This document shows, piece by piece, positions 7,754 through 13,787 of a stretch of DNA of 20,058 nucleotides. This DNA is from a virus. The stretch is taken from positions 1-20,058 of the IMG/VR virus record IMGVR_UViG_3300018079_000043; one strand, given 5' to 3'. How positions within the stretch are numbered: the stretch's first letter is position 1; each line of letters opens with the position of its first letter. The position numbers and the translations under genes were made by a program. Under the pieces are notes generated by a model. It saw nothing but the letters and a program-made list of their open reading frames with translations. It ran no database searches and had not been told where the DNA came from.

Positions 7754-8295
7754 CAGCTCTCGTCGCCGCGCCGGGCACGCCTACGCCTTCGTATTTCAGT
7801 CCATCCGGTCTTGTGGTAATAGGCCAATGCGTAGAATCGGGCGCAGGCCATGCAGCGCCGCGTGTTCCGGCTCTTGGGCGTTGAGATCATCTTCACGTTG
7901 TCGCCCGAAAGCTCGTGCCCCCTGGAACAGTGCGTCTTCCTTTTGTTCCTCGCTGAGAAGCCTTCGCCCCGCAGAACATTCTCGGCCGTCGTCACGGGCT
8001 CAAGATGTGTCGGGCCTACGCAGCGCCTCACCCTGCAAAGGTGATCCAGATCAAGCCCAGGTGGAATCGGTCCGATGACGGCTTCGTAGACGACTCGGTG
8101 AGCGAGCTTCCCTTGATTGCCATCGCAGAGCGTCCATCGTCCGTAACCCAATGGATCAAGAGTGCCCGTCCAGATCCAGCAGCCAGTTGTCGCATCGAGG
8201 ATGATCGGCCAGTGCTCCGTCCAGATGGCGAACGGTTGCCCTGCCCACGAGCGCGGTTCAAGCGTGGCGATGCAGCGCGTACTCAGATCGATCAT
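7753..8295 (-). CDS. HNH endonuclease (HNH_3 type) with C-terminal Zn-binding segment
   Basis: The protein has 180 residues. The centre carries GCWIWTGTLDPLGYGR, AHRVVYE with H66, and LDLDHLCRVRRCVGPTHLEPVT with D84-H85, C87, C92 and H97. N106 follows in TTAENVLRG. This is the classic HNH_3 fold of homing or phage nucleases. A second metal-binding segment follows: HCSRGHEL and RRCMACARF (C123, H127, C148, C151). The C-terminus is Arg-rich and probably binds DNA. It could be a free-standing homing nuclease or a packaging-associated HNH. It starts in a TGATG overlap with the gene before and ends in one with the RusA-like gene. Confidence 0.85.
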   Translation of the reverse strand: MIDLSTRCIATLEPRSWAGQPFAIWTEHWPIILDATTGCWIWTGTLDPLGYGRWTLCDGNQGKLAHRVVYEAVIGPIPPGLDLDHLCRVRRCVGPTHLEPVTTAENVLRGEGFSARNKRKTHCSRGHELSGDNVKMISTPKSRNTRRCMACARFYALAYYHKTGWTEIRRRRRARRGDES

Positions 8296-8552
8296 CAGTT
8301 CCTCCTCGCTGCATCGTTGCGCTTCCAGCTCCCGTCCTTCTGCACGACGTACTCGGCCCCGTCGCGCATGACCATCGTCGTGCCCGGCCGGCCGACGCGG
8401 AACTGCTTCTGCAGCTGGCGCATCCTGTCGAGGCTGATGATTCGGCGCGGCTCGAGCTTGGGCGTCGGGAAGTATTCGACGGAGGCCTTCGGCAGCGGGG
8501 CGCGCCGGCGCCAGCGGCCGCAGAGGGTCTGGAGCCAGGGACAGAGCCTCAC
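8295..8552 (-). CDS. Small hypothetical protein
   Basis: This 85-residue basic protein starts from a GTG that shares GTGA with the preceding stop. The N-terminus is Arg-rich (LCGRWRRRAPLPK). The second half has an alternating pattern (GTTMVMRDGAEYVVQKDGSWKR) suggesting a small beta hairpin. No family recognised. It is held in a run of 1- and 4-nt overlaps, which argues that it is expressed. Confidence 0.55.
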   Translation of the reverse strand: MRLCPWLQTLCGRWRRRAPLPKASVEYFPTPKLEPRRIISLDRMRQLQKQFRVGRPGTTMVMRDGAEYVVQKDGSWKRNDAARRN

Positions 8553-8884
8553 GCGCCCTTCACGAGCGCGACGGCCTCGGCCTCGTAGAGGTAGACCGCG
8601 ACGCGCGGCTCCTTGGCGACGTAGCGCAGGACGTACCGATCGATCTCGGGCTTTGCCTGAATGAGGTCGTTCACGACGTCGTCGATGGTGCGGTAGACCC
8701 GGGGCATTCGGAGATCAAGCGTCTCCGGCGGCGGGTCGGCGACGCGGGCCTGCGGATGAGACACGATGCGGCCATGCCTCCAGATGGTGACGGGAATCAG
8801 AGGGCGATCGGCACCGCTCACTCGGACGCTTTCGAGCAATCCCTTGCGCGGCCGGCGGCGGCGGAAGAAGCGGAGGAGTTTCAT
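8549..8884 (-). CDS. Hypothetical protein, 111 residues
   Basis: A strongly basic N-terminus (LLRFFRRRRPRKG) precedes a mixed alpha/beta part (IWRHGRIVSHPQA, then IDDVVNDLIQAKPEIDRYVLRYV). No family recognised. The ATG at 8884 overlaps the previous stop as ATGA, and the gene ends in a GTGA overlap with the next. No membrane segment is evident. Confidence 0.6.
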   Translation of the reverse strand: MKLLRFFRRRRPRKGLLESVRVSGADRPLIPVTIWRHGRIVSHPQARVADPPPETLDLRMPRVYRTIDDVVNDLIQAKPEIDRYVLRYVAKEPRVAVYLYEAEAVALVKGA

Positions 8885-9165
8885 TCGCAGACTTCACCCG
8901 CGTCCCAAACCGACTCATCGGGCCAGGCGATTCTCTTGGGGCAGTCGTACCAGCAGGTCTTCTCGCTGGCGTCCGCGAAGCAGAGATGCCACTTCTCGAT
9001 CACCGCGGAGCCGACCGGCGGCGTGATGGACAGGTCGATCTCGATGCCCTCGCCGTCGCAGGGCTGGCAGAAGTACGTCGGCAGCACGATGACGAGGCGG
9101 GGCCGATCGTCATGGCAACCGAGAGCGGCCAGCGCGATGGCGAGGACGATCAGCCGGCGGTTCAC
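8881..9165 (-). CDS. Small secreted or lipoprotein-like Cys-rich protein
   Basis: This 94-residue protein starts with a short classical signal sequence, MNRRLIVLAIALAALGC, whose Cys follows Ala-Ala-Leu-Gly. That is close to a lipobox, although position -3 is Ala rather than the usual Leu. The mature part has six more cysteines, including FCQPC and KTCWYDC, suggesting disulfides outside the cytoplasm. Phage lipoproteins of this size include Rz1-type spanins and superinfection-exclusion proteins. This one lacks the Pro-rich Rz1 look and is not beside lysis genes, so exclusion is only a guess. Starts at GTG with GTGA overlap. Confidence 0.6.
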   Translation of the reverse strand: MNRRLIVLAIALAALGCHDDRPRLVIVLPTYFCQPCDGEGIEIDLSITPPVGSAVIEKWHLCFADASEKTCWYDCPKRIAWPDESVWDAGEVCE

Positions 9166-9788
9166 GCCTGCGCCCCGCGGCCGCGCCCCCGGCCCTTCCT
9201 CCCGGCCGGCGGCGGCGTTCTGGCCAGGTCCTGTGGCTTGATCGCCCTGTTGTGCATCTCCCGCTCCTCGGCTTCCTCGATCTCCTCGGAGACGAGCTTC
9301 GCCTTCACCGTCTCCTCGACGTCGAGCGTCGCCTCGTGCCCGTCGACGGCGTAGCCGGTGATGCCCTGCTCCTTCATGGCCTGCAGGAGGTGGGCCTTCT
9401 TCTCGATCTCGACCTTGGTCAGCTCCATGCGGGCATCGCGGGCAGCGACGTAGTCCTCGATCGCCTGGTGCACCGATTCGATGACCTTGGGCTTCATCCC
9501 GGGCAGGTGCGTCTGCTTGGCGCGCGCCGATGGAGCGAAGGCCTCGGCGACCTTCTTCGCGCGCCGGGCCACCGGGTTGCCGTGAACGATCTCGATGTCG
9601 GGGTCCTTGCCGTTCGCCTTCATCGTGTTCCTCCCTTTGGGTGATTTGCAGAGACAGATGTTTTCGCGGGCCGTCGAGTGGTAGCAGCCCACGTCAGCAT
9701 CACCGGGAAACACCTTGCCGAGGTGGGCGTGCTGGCAGTCTGGGCAGTTCTCAGGGCTCGGCTTGCTCGGGGGCGGCTGGGCGATCAT
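9162..9788 (-). CDS. Zn-ribbon-like N-terminus plus helical domain; possible nested shorter product
   Basis: From ATG 9788 (GGAGG five nt upstream, ATGA overlap with the HNH stop) the protein has 208 residues. Residues 1-55 carry CPDCQH, GCYH and ICLC, a likely metal site. Residues 56-208 are mostly helical and charged, with KKAHLLQAMKEQGITGYAVDG and ATLDVEETVKAKLV, ending in a very basic Gly/Arg tail. Met56 (9623) has its own near-ideal ribosome site, AAAGGGAGG six nt upstream, so a second 153-residue product is likely. No named family recognised. A longer upstream frame to 9935 overlaps the HNH gene and is rejected. Confidence 0.65.
   Translation of the reverse strand: MIAQPPPSKPSPENCPDCQHAHLGKVFPGDADVGCYHSTARENICLCKSPKGRNTMKANGKDPDIEIVHGNPVARRAKKVAEAFAPSARAKQTHLPGMKPKVIESVHQAIEDYVAARDARMELTKVEIEKKAHLLQAMKEQGITGYAVDGHEATLDVEETVKAKLVSEEIEEAEEREMHNRAIKPQDLARTPPPAGRKGRGRGRGAQA
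9624..9636 (-). promoter_or_regulatory. Internal ribosome binding site for a nested start at 9623
   Basis: On the minus strand GGGAGG stands six nt before an in-frame ATG (9623-9621) inside the 208-residue gene. It is as strong as the site used by the full-length start, which suggests two products from one frame: full length and one lacking the Cys-rich 55 residues. Confidence 0.5.
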
Positions 9789-10213
9789 GCGAACCTCCGT
9801 CTCGCCCGGACACCGTCCCCGATTCCCACGGGCTTCGGCGGCGCCGGCAGTAGCCGCGGCTGTCGCTCCTCCGCCGTCCGGCTCCGATTCCAGCGGTGCA
9901 GGTCGATGTCGTACCGGAGGTGACAGCGGTTGCACATCGCCCGCAGGTTGTCCGGGCCACAGTCCAGATACCCGTCAGGCATGAGCGTTGAGTCCAGGTG
10001 CGCGACAGTGAGCATGACCAGGCCCTTCGCCCAGGTGGCCGGCATCCCGTCGCGCTCAAGGCAACGTCGCGGGCCTGGCGTCGTCCGGTGCAGACCACAT
10101 TGACCCGAGCATTCGCAGCGACCACCGGACCGCGCCCGGATCAGGACCGAGATCATCGGCCAGTCGGGCGGGTAGGGCGGCTTCGAGGTATCGCTCAAGA
10201 GATCACCCCGCAT
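9785..10213 (-). CDS. HNH endonuclease
   Basis: From ATG 10213 the protein has 142 residues. It has GGRCECSGQCG (C33, C35, C39), LTVAHLDSTLMPDG (H72), DNLRAMCNRCHLRYD (N89, C94, C97, H98) and H106. This is the HNH layout common in small phage nucleases where paired cysteines hold a zinc. The open frame extends to 10447, but that part overlaps the HTH gene in another frame and reads as Arg/Asp shadow. Met20 (10156) is another possible start. The overlap with the HTH gene is 19 nt and the stop shares ATGA with the next gene. Likely a DNA nuclease in packaging, repair or homing. Confidence 0.8.
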   Translation of the reverse strand: MRGDLLSDTSKPPYPPDWPMISVLIRARSGGRCECSGQCGLHRTTPGPRRCLERDGMPATWAKGLVMLTVAHLDSTLMPDGYLDCGPDNLRAMCNRCHLRYDIDLHRWNRSRTAEERQPRLLPAPPKPVGIGDGVRARRRFA

Positions 10214-10746
10214 ATCTGGCGGTGCAGCCGTGCGATCCGCCGCGCGTTCGATCTCCTGCATTTCGTCCGTGCGATCTGGAGCGCCGCTCTCTTGAGTCCG
10301 AGCGCCTTGGCAATCCTGGCCTTCGACCAGCCGCGCGCGCGGATCTCTTCGATGCGCTGCCACGTCAGGGTCGCATCGACGAGCGCACCATCGGCCAGCG
10401 CCCAGCGGCCCACTTCGAGGATCCGCAGGCCTGTCTGCCGGCGGCACCGGCGACGTTCACCAGATCGGATCTTCATCACAACAGTGCGCGAGACGCGGGC
10501 GATCCGCGCCACGGTGCAGCGGCCGATACCCATGGCGGAGAGCGCGTGAATATGCGCGCGCGCCTTCGCCGCGGAGACGATGTCGTTGCGCTCGCCGGCA
10601 CGTACCCGAGCATCGCAGCCCGTGTTGTAGCGGGAATTGGCCGCGCGGCAGGGGACACACTGACACCCGCCCATGTAGCGGATGCGCGTCCCGTGCGGGT
10701 GACGCGGGCCGAGAATTTCTGCAGGAGGTAGGGTCGCTGGCCTCAC
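10195..10746 (-). CDS. HTH DNA-binding protein with N-terminal GCxC-xx-CR motif
   Basis: GTG 10746 lies just after the preceding stop, with GGGAGG ten nt upstream, giving 183 residues. The N-terminus HGTRIRYMGGCQCVPCRAAN (Cys at 28, 30, 33) is a hallmark of a protein type common in phages of GC-rich bacteria. Two helix-turn-helix-like stretches follow: IGRCTVARIARVSRTVVMKI and GWSKARIAKALGLKRAALQI. The stretch between them, LADGALVDATLTWQRIEEI, is also typical of the type. It is probably a transcription regulator or DNA-binding accessory. The frame extends to 10833 but that part overlaps the upstream gene. Confidence 0.75.
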   Translation of the reverse strand: MRPATLPPAEILGPRHPHGTRIRYMGGCQCVPCRAANSRYNTGCDARVRAGERNDIVSAAKARAHIHALSAMGIGRCTVARIARVSRTVVMKIRSGERRRCRRQTGLRILEVGRWALADGALVDATLTWQRIEEIRARGWSKARIAKALGLKRAALQIARTKCRRSNARRIARLHRQICGVIS

Positions 10747-10748
10747 GG

Positions 10749-10967
10749 TCAGTCGCCCTCCCGGATTTGCGGTTGCGTGCAGAGCACGAGCCCGCCCATG
10801 CGCGTGCAGTCGATCGACCCGCAGTAAGCGCATGCCGGGTACGGATGGAGCGAGCTACAACGGCTGCACAGGTCGTCCTCGACCCAGCGGCAGCCGCCCT
10901 CGCATGCCTCCTCGTCGGTGCAGCCGCAGACCGCGCACATGCGGGGATGGAGAACGGGGGTGCTCAT
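10749..10967 (-). CDS. Small Cys-rich (zinc-binding) protein
   Basis: From ATG 10967, 72 residues with twelve cysteines, mostly paired: CAVCGC, CEGGC, CSRC and CAYCGSIDC. The run C-x2-C-G-C-T-D-E-E-A-C-x3-C-x-W-V-x-x-D-L-C is a recurrent small phage protein pattern. Its biochemical role is unknown; zinc binding is inferred. ATGA overlap with the gene before it, and its stop is followed within 3 nt by the GTG of the HTH gene. Confidence 0.7.
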   Translation of the reverse strand: MSTPVLHPRMCAVCGCTDEEACEGGCRWVEDDLCSRCSSLHPYPACAYCGSIDCTRMGGLVLCTQPQIREGD

Positions 10968-11215
10968 GGCTTCACCTTGGCAGCACGTCGGCGGCGTTCC
11001 ATTTCCAGCGGCCACGCCCTCAGGTCAGCAGCGAGCAGCGGATACTCCCTCACACACGCTCGTTCGTAGGCTTGAAGCGCCGTGATGGCGAACGGATCGT
11101 GCGTCAGGTCAAGCACGAAGTATTCGCAGCCGTCGTGCTTCTCGCCGGGCAGGCTCTTGCCGTCCGTGCGCTCAATGTGAAACTTCCCGTAGAGTCCTCG
11201 CGTCTTGTCGCCCAT
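10964..11215 (-). CDS. Conserved phage protein of unknown function
   Basis: The 83 residues include TDGKSLPGEKHDGCEYFVLD and LTHDPFAITALQAYERAC. I recognise this as a small conserved protein seen repeatedly in phages and prophages, without an assigned role. It looks like a compact alpha/beta domain with a basic C-terminus. It starts 19 nt after the previous stop and overlaps the next gene by 4 nt. Confidence 0.7.
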   Translation of the reverse strand: MGDKTRGLYGKFHIERTDGKSLPGEKHDGCEYFVLDLTHDPFAITALQAYERACVREYPLLAADLRAWPLEMERRRRAAKVKP

Positions 11216-11234
11216 TACTTTTCCTTCTCGGCGG

Positions 11235-11465
11235 TCATGGCTTCACCGGGATCGTGATGACGGCGGACGAGGCGATCCGCGTTTCGAGCGCCTGCCTCAT
11301 CCGCGCATCGATGAGTGGATCTCCCGATAACTCGGTCACGCCGAGGGTGATGAACGCGAGGACCTGGGCTCCATCCTCGCTTCGTCCACGCCAGACGCGG
11401 GCCGGTGGCGGTTCCGCGACGATTTCGGCGGTCGATTCGAGCGTGATCCGGACGGCGCGGCTCAC
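11235..11465 (-). CDS. Hypothetical protein, 76 residues
   Basis: I chose GTG 11465 because it forms a GTGA overlap with the upstream stop; the open frame to 11561 would lie inside that gene. The protein is short, beta-rich at the start (RAVRITLESTAEIV) and ends in a helix plus strand (MRQALETRIASSAVITIPVKP). No family recognised. Confidence 0.55.
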   Translation of the reverse strand: MSRAVRITLESTAEIVAEPPPARVWRGRSEDGAQVLAFITLGVTELSGDPLIDARMRQALETRIASSAVITIPVKP

Positions 11466-11719
11466 GGCCTGAACCCCGTCAGCGACAGGAAGTGCCGTCC
11501 GATGATGCGAATGTGCTGCGCCGCCTCCGACCGTGACGGGAAGCCGAGCCAACCGAACCACGCGCGCTGACGGCGGCGTCGCGGTGGCCTGGCTGGACGG
11601 TGAATGGCGGGCGTCGCGGTCGTCTCTCCGCTGACCGCGGTATCGATGGGGTTCTCTGCCGGCGGTGGCGCCGCCCAGGGCCTCTCAGGTTTCATTTTCT
11701 GAATCGTGTCGTTGTCCAT
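11462..11719 (-). CDS. Hypothetical basic protein, 85 residues
   Basis: ATG 11719 with GGAGG eight nt upstream and a TGATG overlap with the pentapeptide gene. The middle is Pro/Arg-rich (RPARPPRRRRQRAW) and the end FGWLGFPSRSEAAQHIRIIG is helical. It may bind nucleic acid through the basic patch; nothing further can be said. Confidence 0.6.
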   Translation of the reverse strand: MDNDTIQKMKPERPWAAPPPAENPIDTAVSGETTATPAIHRPARPPRRRRQRAWFGWLGFPSRSEAAQHIRIIGRHFLSLTGFRP

Positions 11720-12366
11720 CAGGCTGCCTCCTTCGGTTGCGGTCTCTTCACGAGCCCCAGTGCGGCGAGGTCCTTCTCGAAGAGGACCTTGCAGCGGTGC
11801 ACGCGGAACTTCCCGTCCGTGGCGATCGGGATCGCCGCGATGTCCGCTGCCGTGAACTCGACGACGAGAATCCGATACCCCTCGCGCCAGCTCTGCATCG
11901 CCCAGTCGAGCGTGCAGAGGTTGATCCCCGCCGCGCACTGCACGCGCTCGTCGGTGTTGGCCATTTCCACCTCGACGCTATCGCCCACGGCGTAGGCCAG
12001 TCCGCCGTTGAAAGGCCCGATGCCTTCCGCCGTGACGAGCTTGTAGGCGCGGATCGGACCGGGCTGCTCCAGGAGAATCCGCAGGGGCGTGCAGCGGTTC
12101 GGATCGATCCCCTTGGCCCCGACCAGCGAGGCCCCGTCCAGCGAGGCCCCGTCCAGCGAGGCCCAGTTCAGCGAGGCCCCGACCAGCGAGGCCCGGTTCA
12201 GCGAGGCCCCGACCAGCGAGGCCCCGTCCAGCGAGGCCCAGTTCAGCGAGGCCCCGTCCAGCGAGGCCTTCTGCTTGACTGCCATCTCGACGGCGAGCTT
12301 CAGCGACTCCGTCTCGCAGCTGAACAGCACGCCGCCGTCGAACCAGGACTTGATCTCGAATTTCAT
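11719..12366 (-). CDS. Pentapeptide-repeat protein with a DUF5758-like C-terminus
   Basis: The protein has 215 residues. Residues 34-83 are ten pentapeptides of the form A-S-L-x-x, where the last two residues switch among DG, NW, VG and NR; the next five residues (AKGID) break the pattern. Such repeats build a right-handed quadrilateral beta helix. The remaining 130 residues (IRAYKLVTAEGIGPFNGGLAY, CAAGINLCTLDWA, YRILVVEF, GKFRVHRCKVLF) resemble a domain often found behind pentapeptide repeats in phage proteins. The ATG at 12366 overlaps the upstream stop (ATGA); a longer frame to 12942 is an Arg-rich shadow. Ten blocks are too few to cap DNA gyrase confidently, so a DNA-mimic role is speculative. 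Confidence 0.85.
   Translation of the reverse strand: MKFEIKSWFDGGVLFSCETESLKLAVEMAVKQKASLDGASLNWASLDGASLVGASLNRASLVGASLNWASLDGASLDGASLVGAKGIDPNRCTPLRILLEQPGPIRAYKLVTAEGIGPFNGGLAYAVGDSVEVEMANTDERVQCAAGINLCTLDWAMQSWREGYRILVVEFTAADIAAIPIATDGKFRVHRCKVLFEKDLAALGLVKRPQPKEAA
12121..12270. repeat. Ten tandem 15-bp units encoding the pentapeptides
   Basis: The core CAGCGAGGCC recurs every 15 bases from 12124, ten times, with variation only in the four bases between cores. Each unit encodes one pentapeptide. The near identity at DNA level suggests recent duplication. Because the unit is a multiple of three, gain or loss of copies keeps the frame. Confidence 0.95.
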
Positions 12367-12743
12367 GAATCCTCCAGGTCGTCGGTGTATGGCAGGTAAC
12401 TTCGGCGGACGGCAGGCGCCGCCTCGCCGATGGGACGGAGATCGTTCGGCTTCGACAGCCTGGTCGGCTGGGGCGGTGGAGGAGGCCATGGTTCCCCGGG
12501 GTCCACACGAACGAGCGGAACTAGAGCCGGATCCTTCGCCTCCGCGTCCAGCCTCTCCCGCTCGATCTCCAGCTCCTCCCGGGGGCCGTCGTCCACGCGC
12601 CGCAGGATCGGCAGGTGGCGGATGTAGAAATCCCTCGGGGCAAGCGCCGGGGCCCCGAGCATGCCCATGTACCACTCGCCCCGCCGCGGCGGCCGCTCCT
12701 CGCCCGTCTCCTCGAAGCGCATCTCGGCTGTGACCTGGCTCAT
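12363..12743 (-). CDS. Hypothetical protein, 126 residues
   Basis: ATG 12743 overlaps the upstream stop (ATGA) and the stop overlaps the pentapeptide start. The protein is acidic to mixed, with GEWYMGMLGAPALAPRDFYI, a charged helix (REELEIERERLDAEAKD), a Pro run (WPPPPPQP) and an acidic end. No family recognised; a structural adaptor or flexible linker protein is possible. Confidence 0.6.
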   Translation of the reverse strand: MSQVTAEMRFEETGEERPPRRGEWYMGMLGAPALAPRDFYIRHLPILRRVDDGPREELEIERERLDAEAKDPALVPLVRVDPGEPWPPPPPQPTRLSKPNDLRPIGEAAPAVRRSYLPYTDDLEDS

Positions 12744-12958
12744 TCCCCGCTCCCTGGAATTCCGTGCACGCCGTCGAGACGCAGGACCTCCACCATGACG
12801 CGCTCTGCCGCGTCTTCCTCGCCGCCGTCGACCAGGACCTGGACGGCCCGCACCAGGTACGGGCGGATCGCCGGGTACTGCTCCGGACTGCACGCCACGC
12901 GCTTGCCCTGGTAGGCGGTGCGCACGGCCTGGCGGGAGACACGCACGCGCTCGGTCAT
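12740..12958 (-). CDS. Hypothetical protein, 72 residues
   Basis: Helical small protein (RQAVRTAYQGKRVACSPEQY, then AIRPYLVRAVQVLVDGGEED). ATGA overlaps on both sides. No family recognised, and no signal or membrane segment. Confidence 0.6.
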   Translation of the reverse strand: MTERVRVSRQAVRTAYQGKRVACSPEQYPAIRPYLVRAVQVLVDGGEEDAAERVMVEVLRLDGVHGIPGSGE

Positions 12959-13173
12959 GCTCGACCTTCGCGCGAGGTGACGGCGCGCGGCCTACTCCTG
13001 CACTCATCGCAGGGACCGGCGCCCGCCTCCACGGCGCACGAGTTGCAACACCACCAGAGCCTGGATTCGAGCTTGCGCTTGGCGCATCCTGGACACCGCC
13101 ACAGACGCCAGCGCGCCCCCGGCCCGTGGCAACGCGAGCATGGACGCGCGCCGGAAATCGCGGGCTCAGTCAT
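12955..13173 (-). CDS. Small Cys-rich zinc-ribbon-like protein
   Basis: The 72 residues contain CSRCHG, CPGCAK, CCNSC and CDECRS: four CxxC pairs, probably two zinc ribbons, on a basic background. ATG 13173 overlaps the replication initiator stop (ATGA). Binding to nucleic acid or to the replication machinery is plausible from context but not shown. Confidence 0.65.
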   Translation of the reverse strand: MTEPAISGARPCSRCHGPGARWRLWRCPGCAKRKLESRLWWCCNSCAVEAGAGPCDECRSRPRAVTSREGRA

Positions 13174-13763
13174 GCGTCCTTCCGTGGGGTCGGCTGCCCG
13201 TCGGCGATGTGCAGTTCGGGGTAGTCTCGGGACGGCCTGATAGAGGAGGGGGGTAGGGGGGTAGTGCTCTTAATATCTGCTCTCTTCTCTTCTCCTCTCC
13301 TCTGCTCCGTCACATTTGCGCGCCACCTGCGTGTTCGTGACGTACTGCTATCTTCTTGGAACTTGAACCATTTATTCCATGTGACGGTAAACTCACCGTC
13401 ACCAAAACCCACCCCCTTGTGACGCGACTTGCCGGGGGGGGTGTGACGCGACTTGCCGGGGGGGTGTGACGGGATTTCGCCACCGGCTGTGACGACCTTT
13501 TCATCCCCTCGGTGGTATTCCTCAACGACCATGTGTGGCAGCCTCCTGATGGTGGAAATCAGAGATTTGATCGGCACACCCATGGCGCTGGCCAAGACCT
13601 TGTTCTTGGCGGAGACGACGACCCGTCCACCTGACCCATGGACCTTCGTGTGGGCACCGAAAGCCGCCCATGCCCAACGCAGCGCCGGAGAGAGAGCGGT
13701 GATCTTGTCGTCCGAAAGAGCCGAGTGCCATAACTTGAACCACCGTTGCTGATCGGACACCAC
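13170..13763 (-). CDS. Phage replication initiator / replisome organiser-like protein
   Basis: The protein has 197 residues. The N-terminal 80 (RWFKLWHSALSDDKITALSP, then AKNKVLASAMGVPIKSLIST) resemble the winged-helix N-terminus of phage replisome organisers that load the host helicase. Residues 125-160 (TVTWNKWFKFQEDSSTSRTR, then VTEQRRGEEKRAD) match the linker seen in many such initiators. The middle repeats PPGKSRH twice. The coding DNA for that part carries iteron-like repeats and the 3' part a long polypurine tract, so the origin may lie inside the gene. GTG 13763 is the likely start, with a weak ribosome site; the previous stop is 24 nt upstream. Confidence 0.7.
   Translation of the reverse strand: MVSDQQRWFKLWHSALSDDKITALSPALRWAWAAFGAHTKVHGSGGRVVVSAKNKVLASAMGVPIKSLISTIRRLPHMVVEEYHRGDEKVVTAGGEIPSHPPGKSRHTPPGKSRHKGVGFGDGEFTVTWNKWFKFQEDSSTSRTRRWRANVTEQRRGEEKRADIKSTTPLPPSSIRPSRDYPELHIADGQPTPRKDA
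13280..13495. other. Candidate replication origin inside the initiator gene
   Basis: TGTGACG occurs at 13418, 13442, 13465 and 13488, spaced 24, 23 and 23 bp. The first two units are near identical over more than 20 bp, the third shares the core, and the fourth keeps only the heptamer. A further TGTGACG lies at 13380 and an inverted TGTGACGG near 13307-13314. Next to them are TTAATAT (13270-13276) and a 24-nt pure pyrimidine run (13280-13303; purine on the coding strand). Iterons plus an asymmetric, easily melted tract within the initiator gene is the plan of the lambda origin. Inference from pattern only. Confidence 0.5.
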
Positions 13764-13787
13764 GCCCCCGCTAAATGAAGCGGTGAA

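Noticed and set aside
9789-9935. N-terminal extension of the 208-residue protein to 9935
   Set aside because: Lies inside the HNH gene, while ATG 9788 has a strong GGAGG and an ATGA overlap.
12089-12733. Plus-strand frame with SEAP-type repeats
   Set aside because: It is the complement of the 15-bp pentapeptide units read in another frame. The minus-strand frame gives canonical pentapeptides and is coupled to its neighbours.
13410-13495. CRISPR array
   Set aside because: Units of 23-24 bp follow each other without spacers and lie inside a coding gene; the Cas4-like nuclease at 14851-15882 stands alone as in many phages.
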